Shown in pieces: positions 8,611 through 18,011 of a DNA stretch of 34,109 nt. The notes below the pieces were generated by a model, which saw nothing but the letters and a program-made list of their open reading frames with translations, made no database searches and was not told where the DNA came from. Origin of the DNA: a virus; IMG/VR virus record IMGVR_UViG_3300024346_000269, positions 1 through 34,109 of that record; one strand, written 5' to 3'. The stretch's first letter is position 1; the number at the start of each line of letters is the position of its first letter. The position numbers were made by a program, and so were the translations under genes.

Positions 8611-10355
8611 GTTTTCAAATAATACAATTTGCAGAGGCTAAACAACCCGAATACAAAGAGAAGAAGGGTGAAGGATATATTCAGTATGGAGATAAGAACG
8701 ATTACCCATCTTATTTGATTGATTTATTTAATAAGTCTGCCAAGCATGGTGCGATTATCCGTAGCAAAGTGCATTATATCTGTGGAAATGGTTGGAGTGG
8801 TAACGATGCTTTTGTTCAGCATCCTAATAGAACAGAAACTTTAGCTGATTTAAGCAAGAAGGTTTCATTGGATATTGAGTTATTTGGTGGTGCATTTATA
8901 GAAGTTATCTGGGGAACGGGTAGGGTAGCTGAAGTATGGCATTGTGATTACTCAAAATTCAGAACTAATAACGATAATACACAGTTTTGGTATAAGAAAG
9001 ATTGGAAAGATAGAAGCGAACAAGCAATTGTTTACCCTGCTTTTAATCCTAAAGTACCAACAGGTACACAGATATATTATGTAAAGGAATACAGACCAAA
9101 TACAGGCTCTTATTCCCTTCCATCATACTTTGGTGGCTTAAACTACATTGAATCGGATATCGAGGTATCTAAGCACGTTTTAGGAAATGCAAAGACAGGG
9201 TTTTCTGCCAGTAAACTTATTACTTTACCAAATGGTGAACCAAGTCCTGATGAGCAAAGGGTAGTTCATAACAAATTTAAAAATACTTATACAGGTGCTG
9301 ATGGTATAAAGTATATGTTAGCATTTGTTAACGATGCATCAAGAAAACCAATAGTAGATGACTTAGGGCAGTCGGATTTAACTAAAGAAGATTTTAGCAG
9401 AGTAGATGAGTTGATACAGGTTAACATATTTTCTGCCCATCAAATTACTACTCCATCAATTTTTGGTATCGCACAGGCGGGTGCTTTAGGTTCAAGGTCA
9501 GAGATGCAAGATGGTTATGAGATATTTAAGAATACTTATGTCAACCATAAACAAATGGCATTAGAATCCACATTCAATATGTTGAGTGGATTTGCAGGTT
9601 ATCCAGAAGACTTAAAAATTATACCTACTGAACCTATTGGGTTGCAGTTAAGCGAGAATACTTTGTTGGCAATTATGACAAAGGATGAGTTAAGGGAGAA
9701 GATTGGTTTACAGAAGCTAACAGAAATTGCCCAACCTTCTCAATTTGCAAGTGAAGATTTTAGTTTGTTTAATGAGTTTGGCGAATCAGCAGAAAAGTTT
9801 GAGGTATGGAAGCAAAGAGGGGTATTTGATGAGATTCAATTTGCCGATGTAACGCAATTACAAGCCAATGTATTGGACTTAATTGCTAAGGACAAACGTA
9901 TTACTCCAGAGGTTATAGCAGACGTTTTAAAGGAAGATATAGGGGTAGTAAAAAGGATAATAAAGGATTTAGTTGATAGGGGATTCTTAAAGACCAAAGA
10001 GAATAAGATTGGTAGTGGCATTGATGAGAACATTGAGATAGAAAGAAGCCTAACTAAACCTTTGGCTAAAATTATCGAAGAAATTAAGCCTATCACAAGG
10101 GAGTTTTTAGTAAGATATTCTTATGAGTGGAAAGCAGGGTTTAGTGATAGTGATATATCTACTTCAAGACCATTCTGCAAATACTTGGTTACGAATAATA
10201 AAATGTATTCAAGGAGTGAGATTGAGCAAATGAGTTCAAGGGTAGGTTATTCAGTATGGGATAGGAAAGGTGGTTGGTATACAATACCTAAAACAGATAA
10301 GCATTCTCCAGAGTGTAGGCATCAATGGGTTTCTAACGTAGTAACAAGAAAATAA
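8607..10355 (+). CDS. Portal protein with C-terminal winged-helix and MuF-like tail
   Basis: 582 residues. The N-terminal 60 residues (YGDKNDYPSYLIDLFNKS, then HGAIIRSKVHYICGNG) are typical of portal proteins of Bacteroidota phages, which form the dodecameric DNA gate of the head. The core continues to about 400. Residues 430-475 (ITPEVIADVLKEDIGVVKRI, then KDLVDRGFLK) read as a small winged helix. The last 80 residues hold RPFCKYL (about 521-527) and CRHQW (570-574), the Cys/His pattern at the end of Mu gpF-type minor head proteins. So the portal appears fused to a minor-head-like tail; I know this arrangement from related phages but cannot confirm it here. The stop overlaps the next start (TAATG). 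Confidence 0.85.
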   Translation: MSFQIIQFAEAKQPEYKEKKGEGYIQYGDKNDYPSYLIDLFNKSAKHGAIIRSKVHYICGNGWSGNDAFVQHPNRTETLADLSKKVSLDIELFGGAFIEVIWGTGRVAEVWHCDYSKFRTNNDNTQFWYKKDWKDRSEQAIVYPAFNPKVPTGTQIYYVKEYRPNTGSYSLPSYFGGLNYIESDIEVSKHVLGNAKTGFSASKLITLPNGEPSPDEQRVVHNKFKNTYTGADGIKYMLAFVNDASRKPIVDDLGQSDLTKEDFSRVDELIQVNIFSAHQITTPSIFGIAQAGALGSRSEMQDGYEIFKNTYVNHKQMALESTFNMLSGFAGYPEDLKIIPTEPIGLQLSENTLLAIMTKDELREKIGLQKLTEIAQPSQFASEDFSLFNEFGESAEKFEVWKQRGVFDEIQFADVTQLQANVLDLIAKDKRITPEVIADVLKEDIGVVKRIIKDLVDRGFLKTKENKIGSGIDENIEIERSLTKPLAKIIEEIKPITREFLVRYSYEWKAGFSDSDISTSRPFCKYLVTNNKMYSRSEIEQMSSRVGYSVWDRKGGWYTIPKTDKHSPECRHQWVSNVVTRK

Positions 10356-10939
10356 TGAGTTTAAATATTTTATTCATATCAGTAGAAACGATTAAGGAAA
10401 GAACAGGTCTGCATAATAATGTAGATGAAAAACTTATTAAGGCTGAAATAAAAGCAGTTCAAGATATGTTTTTGCACCCTGCTTTGGGTTCTGCTTTGTA
10501 CAATAGATTACAGGAAGGGGTAAGTTGTGGAGATTTGACCTGTGATGAGCAAACACTTTTAGATGATTATATAGTTGATACAATGGTTAACTATACATTG
10601 TCTGAATTGCCACAAGGTTTAAGTTTTCAGTTTTATAATAAAGGATTGCTAAGAAAGACTGGAGATAATTTTGAAAGTCCTTCTATGCAGGATATGATTG
10701 ATATTGCTAATAGGTATAAGGGAAGGGCAGAATTTTATAAGCAAAGATTAATTAAATATCTTAAAGAAAATGAAGTTACGTTCCCGCTTTATAGCAATTA
10801 CGGAAGTGGCTATGATGCTATTGCACCTGACAATGATGCTTATACCTCAACCATTTGGCTTGGGGATAGTTCATGCTGTGCATCAGATAAAACATTTGAA
10901 GAATTGTATCAAGGTAATAACCCATCTTGTTGTCCATGA
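10355..10939 (+). CDS. Head-tail connector (DUF6712-like adaptor)
   Basis: 194 residues. Helical throughout, with a conserved start (ISVETIKERTGLHNNVDEKL) and a pair of helices ending KGRAEFYKQRLIKYLKE, as in head-tail adaptor proteins of Bacteroidota phages. It directly follows the portal, the normal location for the ring that joins portal and tail. The C-terminal 45 residues are Asp/Ser/Tyr-rich and carry two Cys-Cys pairs (GDSSCCASD and NPSCCP), an uncommon ending that could bind a metal or form disulfides in the mature virion. Start ATG shares a base with the portal stop. Confidence 0.7.
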   Translation: MSLNILFISVETIKERTGLHNNVDEKLIKAEIKAVQDMFLHPALGSALYNRLQEGVSCGDLTCDEQTLLDDYIVDTMVNYTLSELPQGLSFQFYNKGLLRKTGDNFESPSMQDMIDIANRYKGRAEFYKQRLIKYLKENEVTFPLYSNYGSGYDAIAPDNDAYTSTIWLGDSSCCASDKTFEELYQGNNPSCCP

Positions 10940-10993
10940 GTAAAGAAGCGAATCTAAAAAATCAAAAGAAACTAAAATTATATTTAACAAAGA

Positions 10994-11419
10994 ATGGCAC
11001 TAACATTAAACATGATAAAAAAACAGATAGAAGATTACGGGACAAGCCATCCCCAAATTAACTATGTTTTTTTTGGTGAAATATATGATAGGTTAAGCAG
11101 TGGAGAAGTAATATACCCTGCTATGTTCTTTGGTTTAGAATCAAGTCAGATTTTGGCTAAACAGATACAATATACTTTTAGTTTATATTTCATGGATAGG
11201 CAGTTACAAGAAACCGAAGGGTTAGAGGTATTGTCTGATATGACTTTAGTGGCACAAGATTTAGTAGCGGAAATAAGAAACAATACAAATGAGTGGTTGG
11301 TTGGTGATACAATACCAATGCAATATTTTGTAGAAGAAGACCCCGATTATATAGCAGGGGTTAGATTAGATATAACATTAACATTAAGTTCGATAAACAA
11401 TAGATGCCAAATACCATGA
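10994..11419 (+). CDS. Tail terminator/completion-like protein
   Basis: 141 residues. Mixed alpha/beta: helix (LNMIKKQIEDYGTSHPQI), strands (YPAMFFGLES, IQYTFSLYFMD), helix (VAQDLVAEIRNN) and a closing strand (GVRLDITLTL). This order is that of small tail terminator or neck proteins, such as lambda gpU-type folds, and it follows the connector gene as such genes normally do. There is a 54-nt gap upstream with no recognisable signal apart from A-rich sequence. The last four bases overlap the start of the next gene (ATGA). Confidence 0.55.
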   Translation: MALTLNMIKKQIEDYGTSHPQINYVFFGEIYDRLSSGEVIYPAMFFGLESSQILAKQIQYTFSLYFMDRQLQETEGLEVLSDMTLVAQDLVAEIRNNTNEWLVGDTIPMQYFVEEDPDYIAGVRLDITLTLSSINNRCQIP

Positions 11420-11766
11420 GCAGTAATTTTAAGCCAGCAAATAATTCAGTAGATATAGTATCAGGTGATACATGGTCAGAAACTTTTGAGCTTACTTTAA
11501 ATACAGTACCAATAGTGCTAACAGGCTCAACCATTGTTATATCCATTTACAAAGGATGTTCAACAACTGCTGCTTTGTGGACTGCCACAAATGGGAGTGG
11601 GGTAACAATAACAGGTGCTGGATTTAATGAAATCAGTTTATCTAAATTAGTAAACTTAGATAAAGGAAATTATATCTGGGATTTAAAAGTTACTTATATA
11701 GGCGGTATTGTTAAGACCTATATATGGGGTGATTTTATCATTTATGAAAATATTAATCAAGCATGA
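11416..11766 (+). CDS. Small beta-rich protein, baseplate/fibre-adaptor type
   Basis: 116 residues from ATG 11416, which overlaps the previous stop by ATGA; an in-frame ATG at 11404 would add four residues and a longer overlap. The sequence is beta-rich: NNSVDIVSGDTWSETFELTL, then TIVISIYKG and a closing YIWGDFIIYEN. The GDTW-type start and Ig-like build resemble N-terminal domains of BppU-like baseplate proteins. It precedes the long fibre gene with another ATGA overlap, so it may be the fibre attachment component. Family membership is a resemblance, not an identification. Confidence 0.6.
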   Translation: MSSNFKPANNSVDIVSGDTWSETFELTLNTVPIVLTGSTIVISIYKGCSTTAALWTATNGSGVTITGAGFNEISLSKLVNLDKGNYIWDLKVTYIGGIVKTYIWGDFIIYENINQA

Positions 11767-14700
11767 GTGTAGAAATAAACGTTACCAATGAGGTAGTAGA
11801 AATCAATGAGGTTAGTGAGATAGTTGAAATAAATGTAACTGGTGGTATTGGACCAGCAGGTGCAGGAGTTCCAGCAGGAGGTACAACAGGTCAGGTTCTT
11901 GCAAAAGATACCAATGATGATTATGATACTGAATGGATAGATATAAATGCTATTCCTTATGTTGGTGCAACTGCAAATGTAGACTTAGGTGAATTTGAAC
12001 TAAAGGCAGGGCAAGTAGAGTTTGACCAAACCCCTACGGGAACGGCTGGAGTTGGTGTAATGAGATGGAATGATACAGACGGCACTGTTGACTTAGGTTT
12101 AAAAGGTGGTAATGTAACGTTACAAGTAGGGCAAGAACAGGTTTTAAGGGTTGTAAACAAGACTGGTGCTGATTTACTTGAATCACAATATAGAGCAGTA
12201 AGAATTAGACTTGTTAGTGAGGGTGGCGCACAAGGTCAGAGATTAGCGGTAGTTTTAGCACAAGGTGATAACGACCCTGATAGCACAACTACAATAGGAA
12301 TAGTTACTGAAACAATAACAAACAATCAAGAAGGCTTTATTACTACAAGCGGTGAGGTAAGAGGAATAAATACTACGGGTTCACTTCAAGGTGAAACATG
12401 GGCGGATGGTGATATTTTATATTTGTCCCCAAGTGTTGCTGGAGGAATAACAAAGGTTAAACCTACTGCACCCGACCATTCTTTACAGCTTGGTTATGTA
12501 GTGTATGCTCATGTTAATAATGGTAAGATATTTGTTAAGGTTGATAATGGTTATGAGATAGGTGAATTGCATGATGTCTACGTTCCTACTCCTTCAAACA
12601 ATGATGGTATATTTTGGAATACTGCAAATCTTCGTTATCAGAATAATAGCATTAGTGGAATATTAGGTTATACACCACAAGCAGCCTTAACGCTTACAAC
12701 AACGGGAACAAGTGGTGCTGCTACATTGGTTGGTGCTACACTTAATATACCGCAGTATAGTGGAACTAATATCTATAATGCAGATGGTACGCTGACGGGG
12801 AATAGGGTTGTTACAATGGGGAGTAATACTCTTTCGTTTGAAAAGGACATAACAGTAAATGGATTATTGATTGGTAGAAAAGCAATACCAAGCAATATAG
12901 TAATAGGTAATGGATTAGGTAGTGCTACAGGTCCAAACAATATAGCTATTGGCAGTAATGCACTAAATTCTTTAATAGGTAGTCAGGGAAATATAGCAAT
13001 AGGGCAGAATGCTTTAAAACTTGCTTTATCATCATATAATACTGCTATAGGTGATAACGCAGGAGCAGCAGTTATAAGTGGTCAAGGTCAAAATACTTTT
13101 ATAGGTGGGTATTCTGGATTTAATGTTTCAGCAGGTCGTAATAATATTTGCATAGGTCAGGATTCTGGAACTGGAATCACAACTGGTTCATATAATACTA
13201 TTATCGGCTCTGCTATTGGTTTAACAACAACACTATCAAACAATATTATTCTTGCAGATGGAGGTGGTAATATAAGAATAAGAGCATTTAATACAGGTAA
13301 TGTAACCATAGATAGTAACACAGATGCAGGCTACAAACTCGATGTCAATGGTACTGCGAGGGTGAGTGGGGCATTAACTTTTACAGGCACATATACTCCA
13401 CCAGTACAAATATCAGGTATAATAGGAGTTGGTCTTTATCTAAATAGACAATTAACGGGAAGTCAAATAGAAGCAACTTCTTTTAGGGATGAGATAATAG
13501 CAAATGCGAATGGTTCTACTTTAGTAGGAGTTAGAATTACACCAACATTTACACTTGGTGCATTTACGGGTTGTGTTACAACTGCTTTACAAGTTTCAGG
13601 TGGAAATACTTCCCTTGCAGGACTTACTGCAACAACAGGAAATTTTTCAGGTTCTTTGCTTTCAGGTTCTGCAACAGTTAATGCATCTTTAACGGGCTCA
13701 TTACCTGAAATTGTTTTTAATACATCAACAGGTGGTTCTCTTTTTGGAGCAGAAAATTCAGCAGCAAATAGAATGCCTGACACTATTAAAAATGATATTT
13801 ATTTAAGATTTGCTTCATCAAGTGTAGCATTTGTTTTAGGAGCATTCGCAAGTCCTAAATTTAAGATTATGGGTACAACAGGGAACTTGTTGCTGCAAGA
13901 TGGTGGCACTTTTACTGATGTTGCATCTTCAAGATTAACTATAAATTCTACTACACAAGGCTTCCTTCCTCCACGAATGACTACTACAGAAAGGAATGCA
14001 ATTGCTACTCCAGCAACGGGGTTACAAGTCTACAATACAACTACTAATGAAAATAATACTTACAATGGTACTGCATGGGTAGCAGCAGGGGGTGGAATGG
14101 CTATCGGTGGAAGCATTACAAGTGCAACGGCTGGTAGTGTATTATTCGCAGGAACAAGTGGAGTGCTTGCACAAGATAATGCTAACTTGTTTTGGGATGA
14201 TACTAATGATAGGTTAGGGATTGGAACTGCTACACCATTTGGTTCATTACATTTAAGAAAATCTTTAGCAGAATTAATAATTGAAACATCAAGCGGAACA
14301 GGTTCTGCTAATGTGAGTGTATCAGTGAACCCAACGTCAGGAGCAAATGCTTATTTTAGGCAATATGGCTCAAGTGCAGCAGGTACGGCATGGGGTTTAA
14401 GTTTAGCAAATTCCACCTTGTTATTTTCAAACGATTCTGCCTATTTACTTATTGGAACACTTAGTGCGCAAAACTTAGTATTTGGTACTGCAAATAATGA
14501 ACGTGCAAGAATTACCGCAGCAGGTCGCTTATTGTTAGGGACTACTACAGAGAGTACTTACTTACTCGATGTCAACGGCACAGCGAGGGTGAGTAATGCT
14601 ACATTAATTAATGGAGATATAATTACTGCAAATGCACAAGGTCAAAAAATAGTTTTAACTACAACAACTAATGGAACAACAAGAGTAGCAATAAACTCTA

Positions 14701-15347
14701 CTGCTGCTGGTGCTAACTTTAATACAGGGTTATCAATAGGAAATGGTACTGTTTCGAAATGGAGTTTAGCAAGTTATGGCACTAATGCTGATTTTGTTTT
14801 TTATAATGATGCAACTGGAACAAATAGCATATTTATCGGAGGGACTACAAATAATGTAGTTATTGGTAGTAGTTCAGATTTGGGATATAAATTTGCTGTA
14901 AATGGTACTTCATATTTTACGGGTAATGCATTAATGAATAGTGCTTTATTTATCGATGGTTTTACAAATCCAACAACTTCATATATATCATTAAGAAGTG
15001 GGACTGCACCATCAGTATCGGGAGGGGTAGGTTTTACTGCTAAAAATCACGCGGATTCAAATGCAGATGGTTTAGGTATTTGGGGAATGGATGGAATATC
15101 TTTTCAAACTGCAATTACTGAAAGAGCAAGAATAACGGCATCAGGTAATTTTTTGATAGGTACTACAACGGAAAATACATCAGCATTACTTGAAGTTACA
15201 TCAACCACCAAAGGCTTCCTCCCTCCTCGTATGACAACAACGCAGAAGAACGCAATAGGAACACCTGCAGCAGGATTGATAGTTTACGATACTGATACAA
15301 ATAAACTTTGTTGCTATAATGGCACAACTTGGAATGATTTATTCTAA
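11763..15347 (+). CDS. Long tail fibre / receptor-binding protein
   Basis: 1194 residues. A short N-terminal segment with a Gly/Pro-rich collagen-like patch (GGIGPAGAGVPAGG, about 27-40) leads to a globular region (50-260). Around 394-490 there are YadA/Hep_Hag-like head repeats (NIAIGSNALNS, NIAIGQNALKL, NTAIGDNAG, NTIIGS), a trimeric beta-roll motif. After that come repeated modules: KLDVNGTARVS near 525, a second copy near 935, a degenerate copy near 1045, and two GFLPPRMTTT modules near 732 and at the C-terminus. The C-terminus ends KLCCYNGTTWNDLF without an S74 chaperone. Built of repeats, it is the likely host-recognition fibre. It is coupled to the upstream gene by ATGA. Confidence 0.85.
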   Translation: MSVEINVTNEVVEINEVSEIVEINVTGGIGPAGAGVPAGGTTGQVLAKDTNDDYDTEWIDINAIPYVGATANVDLGEFELKAGQVEFDQTPTGTAGVGVMRWNDTDGTVDLGLKGGNVTLQVGQEQVLRVVNKTGADLLESQYRAVRIRLVSEGGAQGQRLAVVLAQGDNDPDSTTTIGIVTETITNNQEGFITTSGEVRGINTTGSLQGETWADGDILYLSPSVAGGITKVKPTAPDHSLQLGYVVYAHVNNGKIFVKVDNGYEIGELHDVYVPTPSNNDGIFWNTANLRYQNNSISGILGYTPQAALTLTTTGTSGAATLVGATLNIPQYSGTNIYNADGTLTGNRVVTMGSNTLSFEKDITVNGLLIGRKAIPSNIVIGNGLGSATGPNNIAIGSNALNSLIGSQGNIAIGQNALKLALSSYNTAIGDNAGAAVISGQGQNTFIGGYSGFNVSAGRNNICIGQDSGTGITTGSYNTIIGSAIGLTTTLSNNIILADGGGNIRIRAFNTGNVTIDSNTDAGYKLDVNGTARVSGALTFTGTYTPPVQISGIIGVGLYLNRQLTGSQIEATSFRDEIIANANGSTLVGVRITPTFTLGAFTGCVTTALQVSGGNTSLAGLTATTGNFSGSLLSGSATVNASLTGSLPEIVFNTSTGGSLFGAENSAANRMPDTIKNDIYLRFASSSVAFVLGAFASPKFKIMGTTGNLLLQDGGTFTDVASSRLTINSTTQGFLPPRMTTTERNAIATPATGLQVYNTTTNENNTYNGTAWVAAGGGMAIGGSITSATAGSVLFAGTSGVLAQDNANLFWDDTNDRLGIGTATPFGSLHLRKSLAELIIETSSGTGSANVSVSVNPTSGANAYFRQYGSSAAGTAWGLSLANSTLLFSNDSAYLLIGTLSAQNLVFGTANNERARITAAGRLLLGTTTESTYLLDVNGTARVSNATLINGDIITANAQGQKIVLTTTTNGTTRVAINSTAAGANFNTGLSIGNGTVSKWSLASYGTNADFVFYNDATGTNSIFIGGTTNNVVIGSSSDLGYKFAVNGTSYFTGNALMNSALFIDGFTNPTTSYISLRSGTAPSVSGGVGFTAKNHADSNADGLGIWGMDGISFQTAITERARITASGNFLIGTTTENTSALLEVTSTTKGFLPPRMTTTQKNAIGTPAAGLIVYDTDTNKLCCYNGTTWNDLF
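13338..13367 (+). repeat. Fibre DNA repeat A, copy 1
   Basis: 30 nt coding for LDVNGTARVS, matching 14565-14594 with three third-position differences. Conserved at DNA level more than its surroundings, so it may allow recombination between fibre modules. Confidence 0.8.
13959..14084 (+). repeat. Fibre module B, copy 1
   Basis: Encodes the GFLPPRMTTT ... YNGTAW module. It matches 15213-15336 at protein level over about 42 residues; the first 20 bases are also very similar as DNA (GGCTTCCTTCCTCC against GGCTTCCTCCCTCC). Confidence 0.75.
14565..14594 (+). repeat. Fibre DNA repeat A, copy 2
   Basis: Second copy of repeat A, same codon phase, three mismatches to 13338-13367. Confidence 0.8.
15213..15336 (+). 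repeat. Fibre module B, copy 2 (C-terminal)
   Basis: Second GFLPPRMTTT module, forming the end of the fibre. In place of the Asn-rich stretch of copy 1 it has a Cys-Cys pair (KLCCYNG). Confidence 0.75.
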
Positions 15348-15366
15348 AATATAAAAACAAATAACA

Positions 15367-15663
15367 ATGGCAAAACAAATCTCACCTGTAACATTATGGG
15401 TAAACGGAACAAGCAAAGTAGCAGAGTATTTTCAAGTAACAGGAATCAATGACAATTACGAATCAAGTGCTACAAACTATTGGCAGATGTTCACAAAAGT
15501 TGTGGATGAAGAAGGTGTAGAATCACAAGGCGAAGCAGTGGCACAAGGCAATCTTACTATCAGCGGTCAGGACTACATTAATTGGGGAGACCAGCCCGCA
15601 ATGGCTATTAACGATTGGATTTACGATTGGTCAGCAAGTCAATTAAATTTAGTAATTTTGTAA
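15367..15663 (+). CDS. Small virion-associated protein
   Basis: 98 residues, no recognised domain. It opens MAKQISPVTLWVNG and is rich in Gln, Asn, Trp and Val; the C-terminal 30 residues carry three Trp (WGDQ, DWIYDW). No signal peptide or membrane segment. It follows the fibre stop by 19 nt and precedes another small gene. Short proteins of this build after fibre genes are frequent in Bacteroidota phages; a fibre-associated role is possible but not shown. Confidence 0.6.
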   Translation: MAKQISPVTLWVNGTSKVAEYFQVTGINDNYESSATNYWQMFTKVVDEEGVESQGEAVAQGNLTISGQDYINWGDQPAMAINDWIYDWSASQLNLVIL

Positions 15664-15674
15664 AAATTATAATT

Positions 15675-15797
15675 ATGACACTTGTTGAACTAAAGGCTAA
15701 AGCCTACGACATCCTTGCACAGATTGAGTATCTACAAAAGCAACTCCAAGAAACTAACCAAGCAATTGGTGAAGAGTTGAAAAAAGAACAAGAATAA
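15675..15797 (+). CDS. Small coiled-coil protein
   Basis: 40 residues from ATG 15675; an upstream in-frame start at 15615 would overlap the previous gene and add 20 residues that look like chance translation. The sequence (LVELKAKAYDILAQIEYLQK, then a Gln/Glu-rich helix) is a single amphipathic helix with heptad spacing of Leu/Ile, probably an oligomerising coiled coil. The start is preceded by AAATTATAATT. A terminator follows 7 nt after the stop. Confidence 0.65.
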   Translation: MTLVELKAKAYDILAQIEYLQKQLQETNQAIGEELKKEQE

Positions 15798-15803
15798 TTA
15801 AAT

Positions 15804-15834
15804 GGTTGGGGGTAAAATCCCAACCTAATTTTTT
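15804..15834 (+). terminator. Rho-independent terminator between fibre operon and second fibre
   Basis: GGTTGGG (15804-15810) pairs with CCCAACC (15819-15825), 8-nt loop, then TAA and six T (15829-15834). Seven perfect base pairs. It stops just before ATG 15838, so read-through must provide much of the second fibre unless another promoter exists. Confidence 0.8.
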
Positions 15835-15837
15835 CCT

Positions 15838-17313
15838 ATGGCAGCAATTACAGAATTAACATCTAAGCCAGATACTATTAATGAATATGGTATTACAGAT
15901 GCCGTACCTAATAGCAGAACTTTAACTATTAATGGTACAGGTTATGATTTGTCTGCTGATAGAAGTTGGACAATAAGCGGAACGGGCTTAACTTCTGTTG
16001 GACTTTCTGCACCTACGGGTTTTGATGTTGCAAATTCTCCATTAACTGCAAATGGTACAATAGCTTTATCTTTTTCAAGTGGCTATGCTTTACCAACTAC
16101 AATTAAACAAGGGCAGTGGGATGATGCCTATACATTTGTTACTGGCTTCCCTTCTCAAACGGGTAATAGTGGTAAATATTTAACAACAAATGGAAGCACT
16201 TTATCATGGGGTACTGTAAGTGGTGGTGTAACTGATGGGGATAAGGGAGATATTACAGTAAGTGGTTCAGGTGCTACTTGGACAATAGACAACGCAGTTA
16301 TCGACATAGCTAACTTATCAGCAACAGGTACACCTTCAGGGACTACATATCTTAGAGGTGATAATACATGGGCAACAATAAGCGGAGGAGGTACTCCAGC
16401 AGGTACTACGGGACAAGTTCAATATAATAATGCGGGAGCATTTGGTGGAGCAGCAAACGTAGAAATAAGTAATAACTATTTATGCTTAAAGGATTCGGGT
16501 GCTACTCCTACAGCACCAGCAGTTGGTGCAATGATTCTTTTTACACGTAAAAGAGCAAGTAGACAACTACCTGCTTTTATCGGTCCAGCAGGATTAGATA
16601 CAACCTTACAGCCTGCACTATTTGGAAATAGTATTTATATGTGGTTGCCGGGAGTAGGTACTACTTTGTCAATTAACTTTGGTACTTCATACACAGCAAG
16701 AAACAACGGAACAAATGCTTTACAAGCACATCCTACAAAGGCATCAACAAACGCAATTACATCTTTAAATAGAGCAACCTTTTCTACAGGAACAACTGCA
16801 ACAGGTGCTTCTGGTATTCAATCAGCTTCAACAGTTGCTTGGCTCGGTAATGCTGCAAATCTTGGTGGGTTCTTCTTTTTTGCTCGTTTTGGTTTAGAGG
16901 CAATATCAGGAACTTATAGATGCTTTGTTGGTCTTAGTGCAAATAACGCAACTATGGCAGCAGATTCATCGACTTGGAATAATACAGTAGGTTTTGGTAA
17001 AGATGCAGCAGATACTACATGGCAGTTTATAATGAGGAATAACGGAACTGTTACCACTAAGGCTACAACTGCATTAACTTTTACGGCTGGTACTTTATAT
17101 GATTTATACATATTTGCAAAACCTAATAACGGAGAAATTGAATGGGAGGTCAGAGACCCATTAACAGGTACTCTTTTAGATTCAAATATTGAAACTACAA
17201 ACTTACCTTTAAACACAACTTTTATGTATATGCAAACTCATATACAATCTACAGTGGGAACTACTGCAAAACTTTTAGCTTTAAATAGAATGTACTTAGA
17301 AACCGATTTATGA
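15838..17313 (+). CDS. Second tail fibre / receptor-binding protein
   Basis: 491 residues. The N-terminal half has fibre-shaft phrases ([46 protein letters not shown]) that occur in many phage fibres, and shares PAGTTGQVQ with PAGGTTGQVL of the 1194-residue fibre. The C-terminal 260 residues, from about [10 protein letters not shown], are a single beta-rich region with a [10 protein letters not shown] strand and a WEVRDPLTG strand, the look of a concanavalin-type jelly roll and a likely receptor-binding head. It directly follows a terminator and starts 4 nt after its T-run. Stop overlaps the next start (ATGA). Confidence 0.78.
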   Translation: MAAITELTSKPDTINEYGITDAVPNSRTLTINGTGYDLSADRSWTISGTGLTSVGLSAPTGFDVANSPLTANGTIALSFSSGYALPTTIKQGQWDDAYTFVTGFPSQTGNSGKYLTTNGSTLSWGTVSGGVTDGDKGDITVSGSGATWTIDNAVIDIANLSATGTPSGTTYLRGDNTWATISGGGTPAGTTGQVQYNNAGAFGGAANVEISNNYLCLKDSGATPTAPAVGAMILFTRKRASRQLPAFIGPAGLDTTLQPALFGNSIYMWLPGVGTTLSINFGTSYTARNNGTNALQAHPTKASTNAITSLNRATFSTGTTATGASGIQSASTVAWLGNAANLGGFFFFARFGLEAISGTYRCFVGLSANNATMAADSSTWNNTVGFGKDAADTTWQFIMRNNGTVTTKATTALTFTAGTLYDLYIFAKPNNGEIEWEVRDPLTGTLLDSNIETTNLPLNTTFMYMQTHIQSTVGTTAKLLALNRMYLETDL

Positions 17314-17516
17314 TAACATCAAAATTTGCAATTAGAAACGCTACTAATATGCTTTGGTATACAGAGAACCATGATGAGCCTATGGAGAATAGGTGGTCAC
17401 CTGATTTCTCAGATGCTCATTTTTATTTAACAAAGGCAGATGCTGAAAGTGAAATAGAAATTGATAATCATGGCTTAGACTATTTTAATATTTTTGAAGT
17501 AATAATAAAATCATGA
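17310..17516 (+). CDS. Small protein of unknown function
   Basis: 68 residues, acidic, Asn/Asp/Glu-rich, with a Trp pair ([18 protein letters not shown]) and a final [10 protein letters not shown] strand. No domain recognised. Overlaps both neighbours by 4 nt (ATGA), between the second fibre and the spanin candidate, so it is translated with them. Possibly a fibre accessory protein. Confidence 0.6.
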   Translation: MITSKFAIRNATNMLWYTENHDEPMENRWSPDFSDAHFYLTKADAESEIEIDNHGLDYFNIFEVIIKS

Positions 17517-17992
17517 GAATACTTTTATTAATACCTTTTTTTATTGGTTGCATATCTACAAATAAACTTGCAGAAGTTTGTGCAGAAAGATACCCAGTTA
17601 AGGAAGAAATAAAAGAGGTAATTATTATTGATACCTTATACACTAAGGGAGATACTATCTTAGTGCGTTTTAAGGATAGTACAGCGGTTGTAGTATGTCC
17701 GCCAATACAAACTATTACCAAGACCATAGAGGTCGTTAAAACGATTGAGAATACCGCTAAATTTGAAGCACTAAAAGAAAGCAATAGGAAGGCGGTTGGT
17801 ATGGTAGTTGATAACTACACCCAAGAAAATAAAGAACTGCAAAGAATTATTGATTTAAAAAATAAAGAAATAATTAAAGTGCAAGAAAAATATGATAGTG
17901 CTAAGAAATATAAAACCTATTGGTGGTTGGCAGTATCGGTTATAATCGTTTATTTTGCATTTCGTTTAAGAAAGTGGTTTATCCCTGTGTAG
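17513..17992 (+). CDS. Unimolecular spanin candidate (lipoprotein plus C-terminal TM)
   Basis: 159 residues. The N-terminus is hydrophobic and ends in a lipobox-like FIGC (Cys13), which would be lipidated and sent to the outer membrane. Residues 65-133 are Lys/Glu-rich with heptad spacing, a probable periplasmic coiled coil. A transmembrane segment at about 136-150 (YWWLAVSVIIVYFAF) is followed by a basic RLRKWF. Lipoprotein signal, coiled coil and C-terminal TM in one chain is the plan of u-spanins, which fuse inner and outer membranes in lysis of Gram-negative hosts. The -3 residue of the lipobox is Phe, not the usual Leu, so processing is not certain. It lies at the end of the late operon, away from holin and endolysin. 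Its stop codon lies in the terminator. Confidence 0.6.
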   Translation: MRILLLIPFFIGCISTNKLAEVCAERYPVKEEIKEVIIIDTLYTKGDTILVRFKDSTAVVVCPPIQTITKTIEVVKTIENTAKFEALKESNRKAVGMVVDNYTQENKELQRIIDLKNKEIIKVQEKYDSAKKYKTYWWLAVSVIIVYFAFRLRKWFIPV

Positions 17993-18011
17993 TCTTGCAT
18001 GGGGATTTTTT
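17981..18011 (+). terminator. Late operon terminator
   Basis: ATCCCTGTG (17981-17989) pairs with CATGGGGAT (17998-18006), 9 bp with two wobbles, loop TAGTCTTG that contains the stop codon of the spanin candidate, then six T (18006-18011). It separates the late region from the early promoter at 18046. Confidence 0.8.

Noticed and set aside
10936-11061. 41-codon basic frame with ATGA overlap to the connector gene
   Set aside because: It overlaps the convincing gene at 10994 by 68 nt, has no recognisable pattern and looks like chance translation of an A-rich gap.
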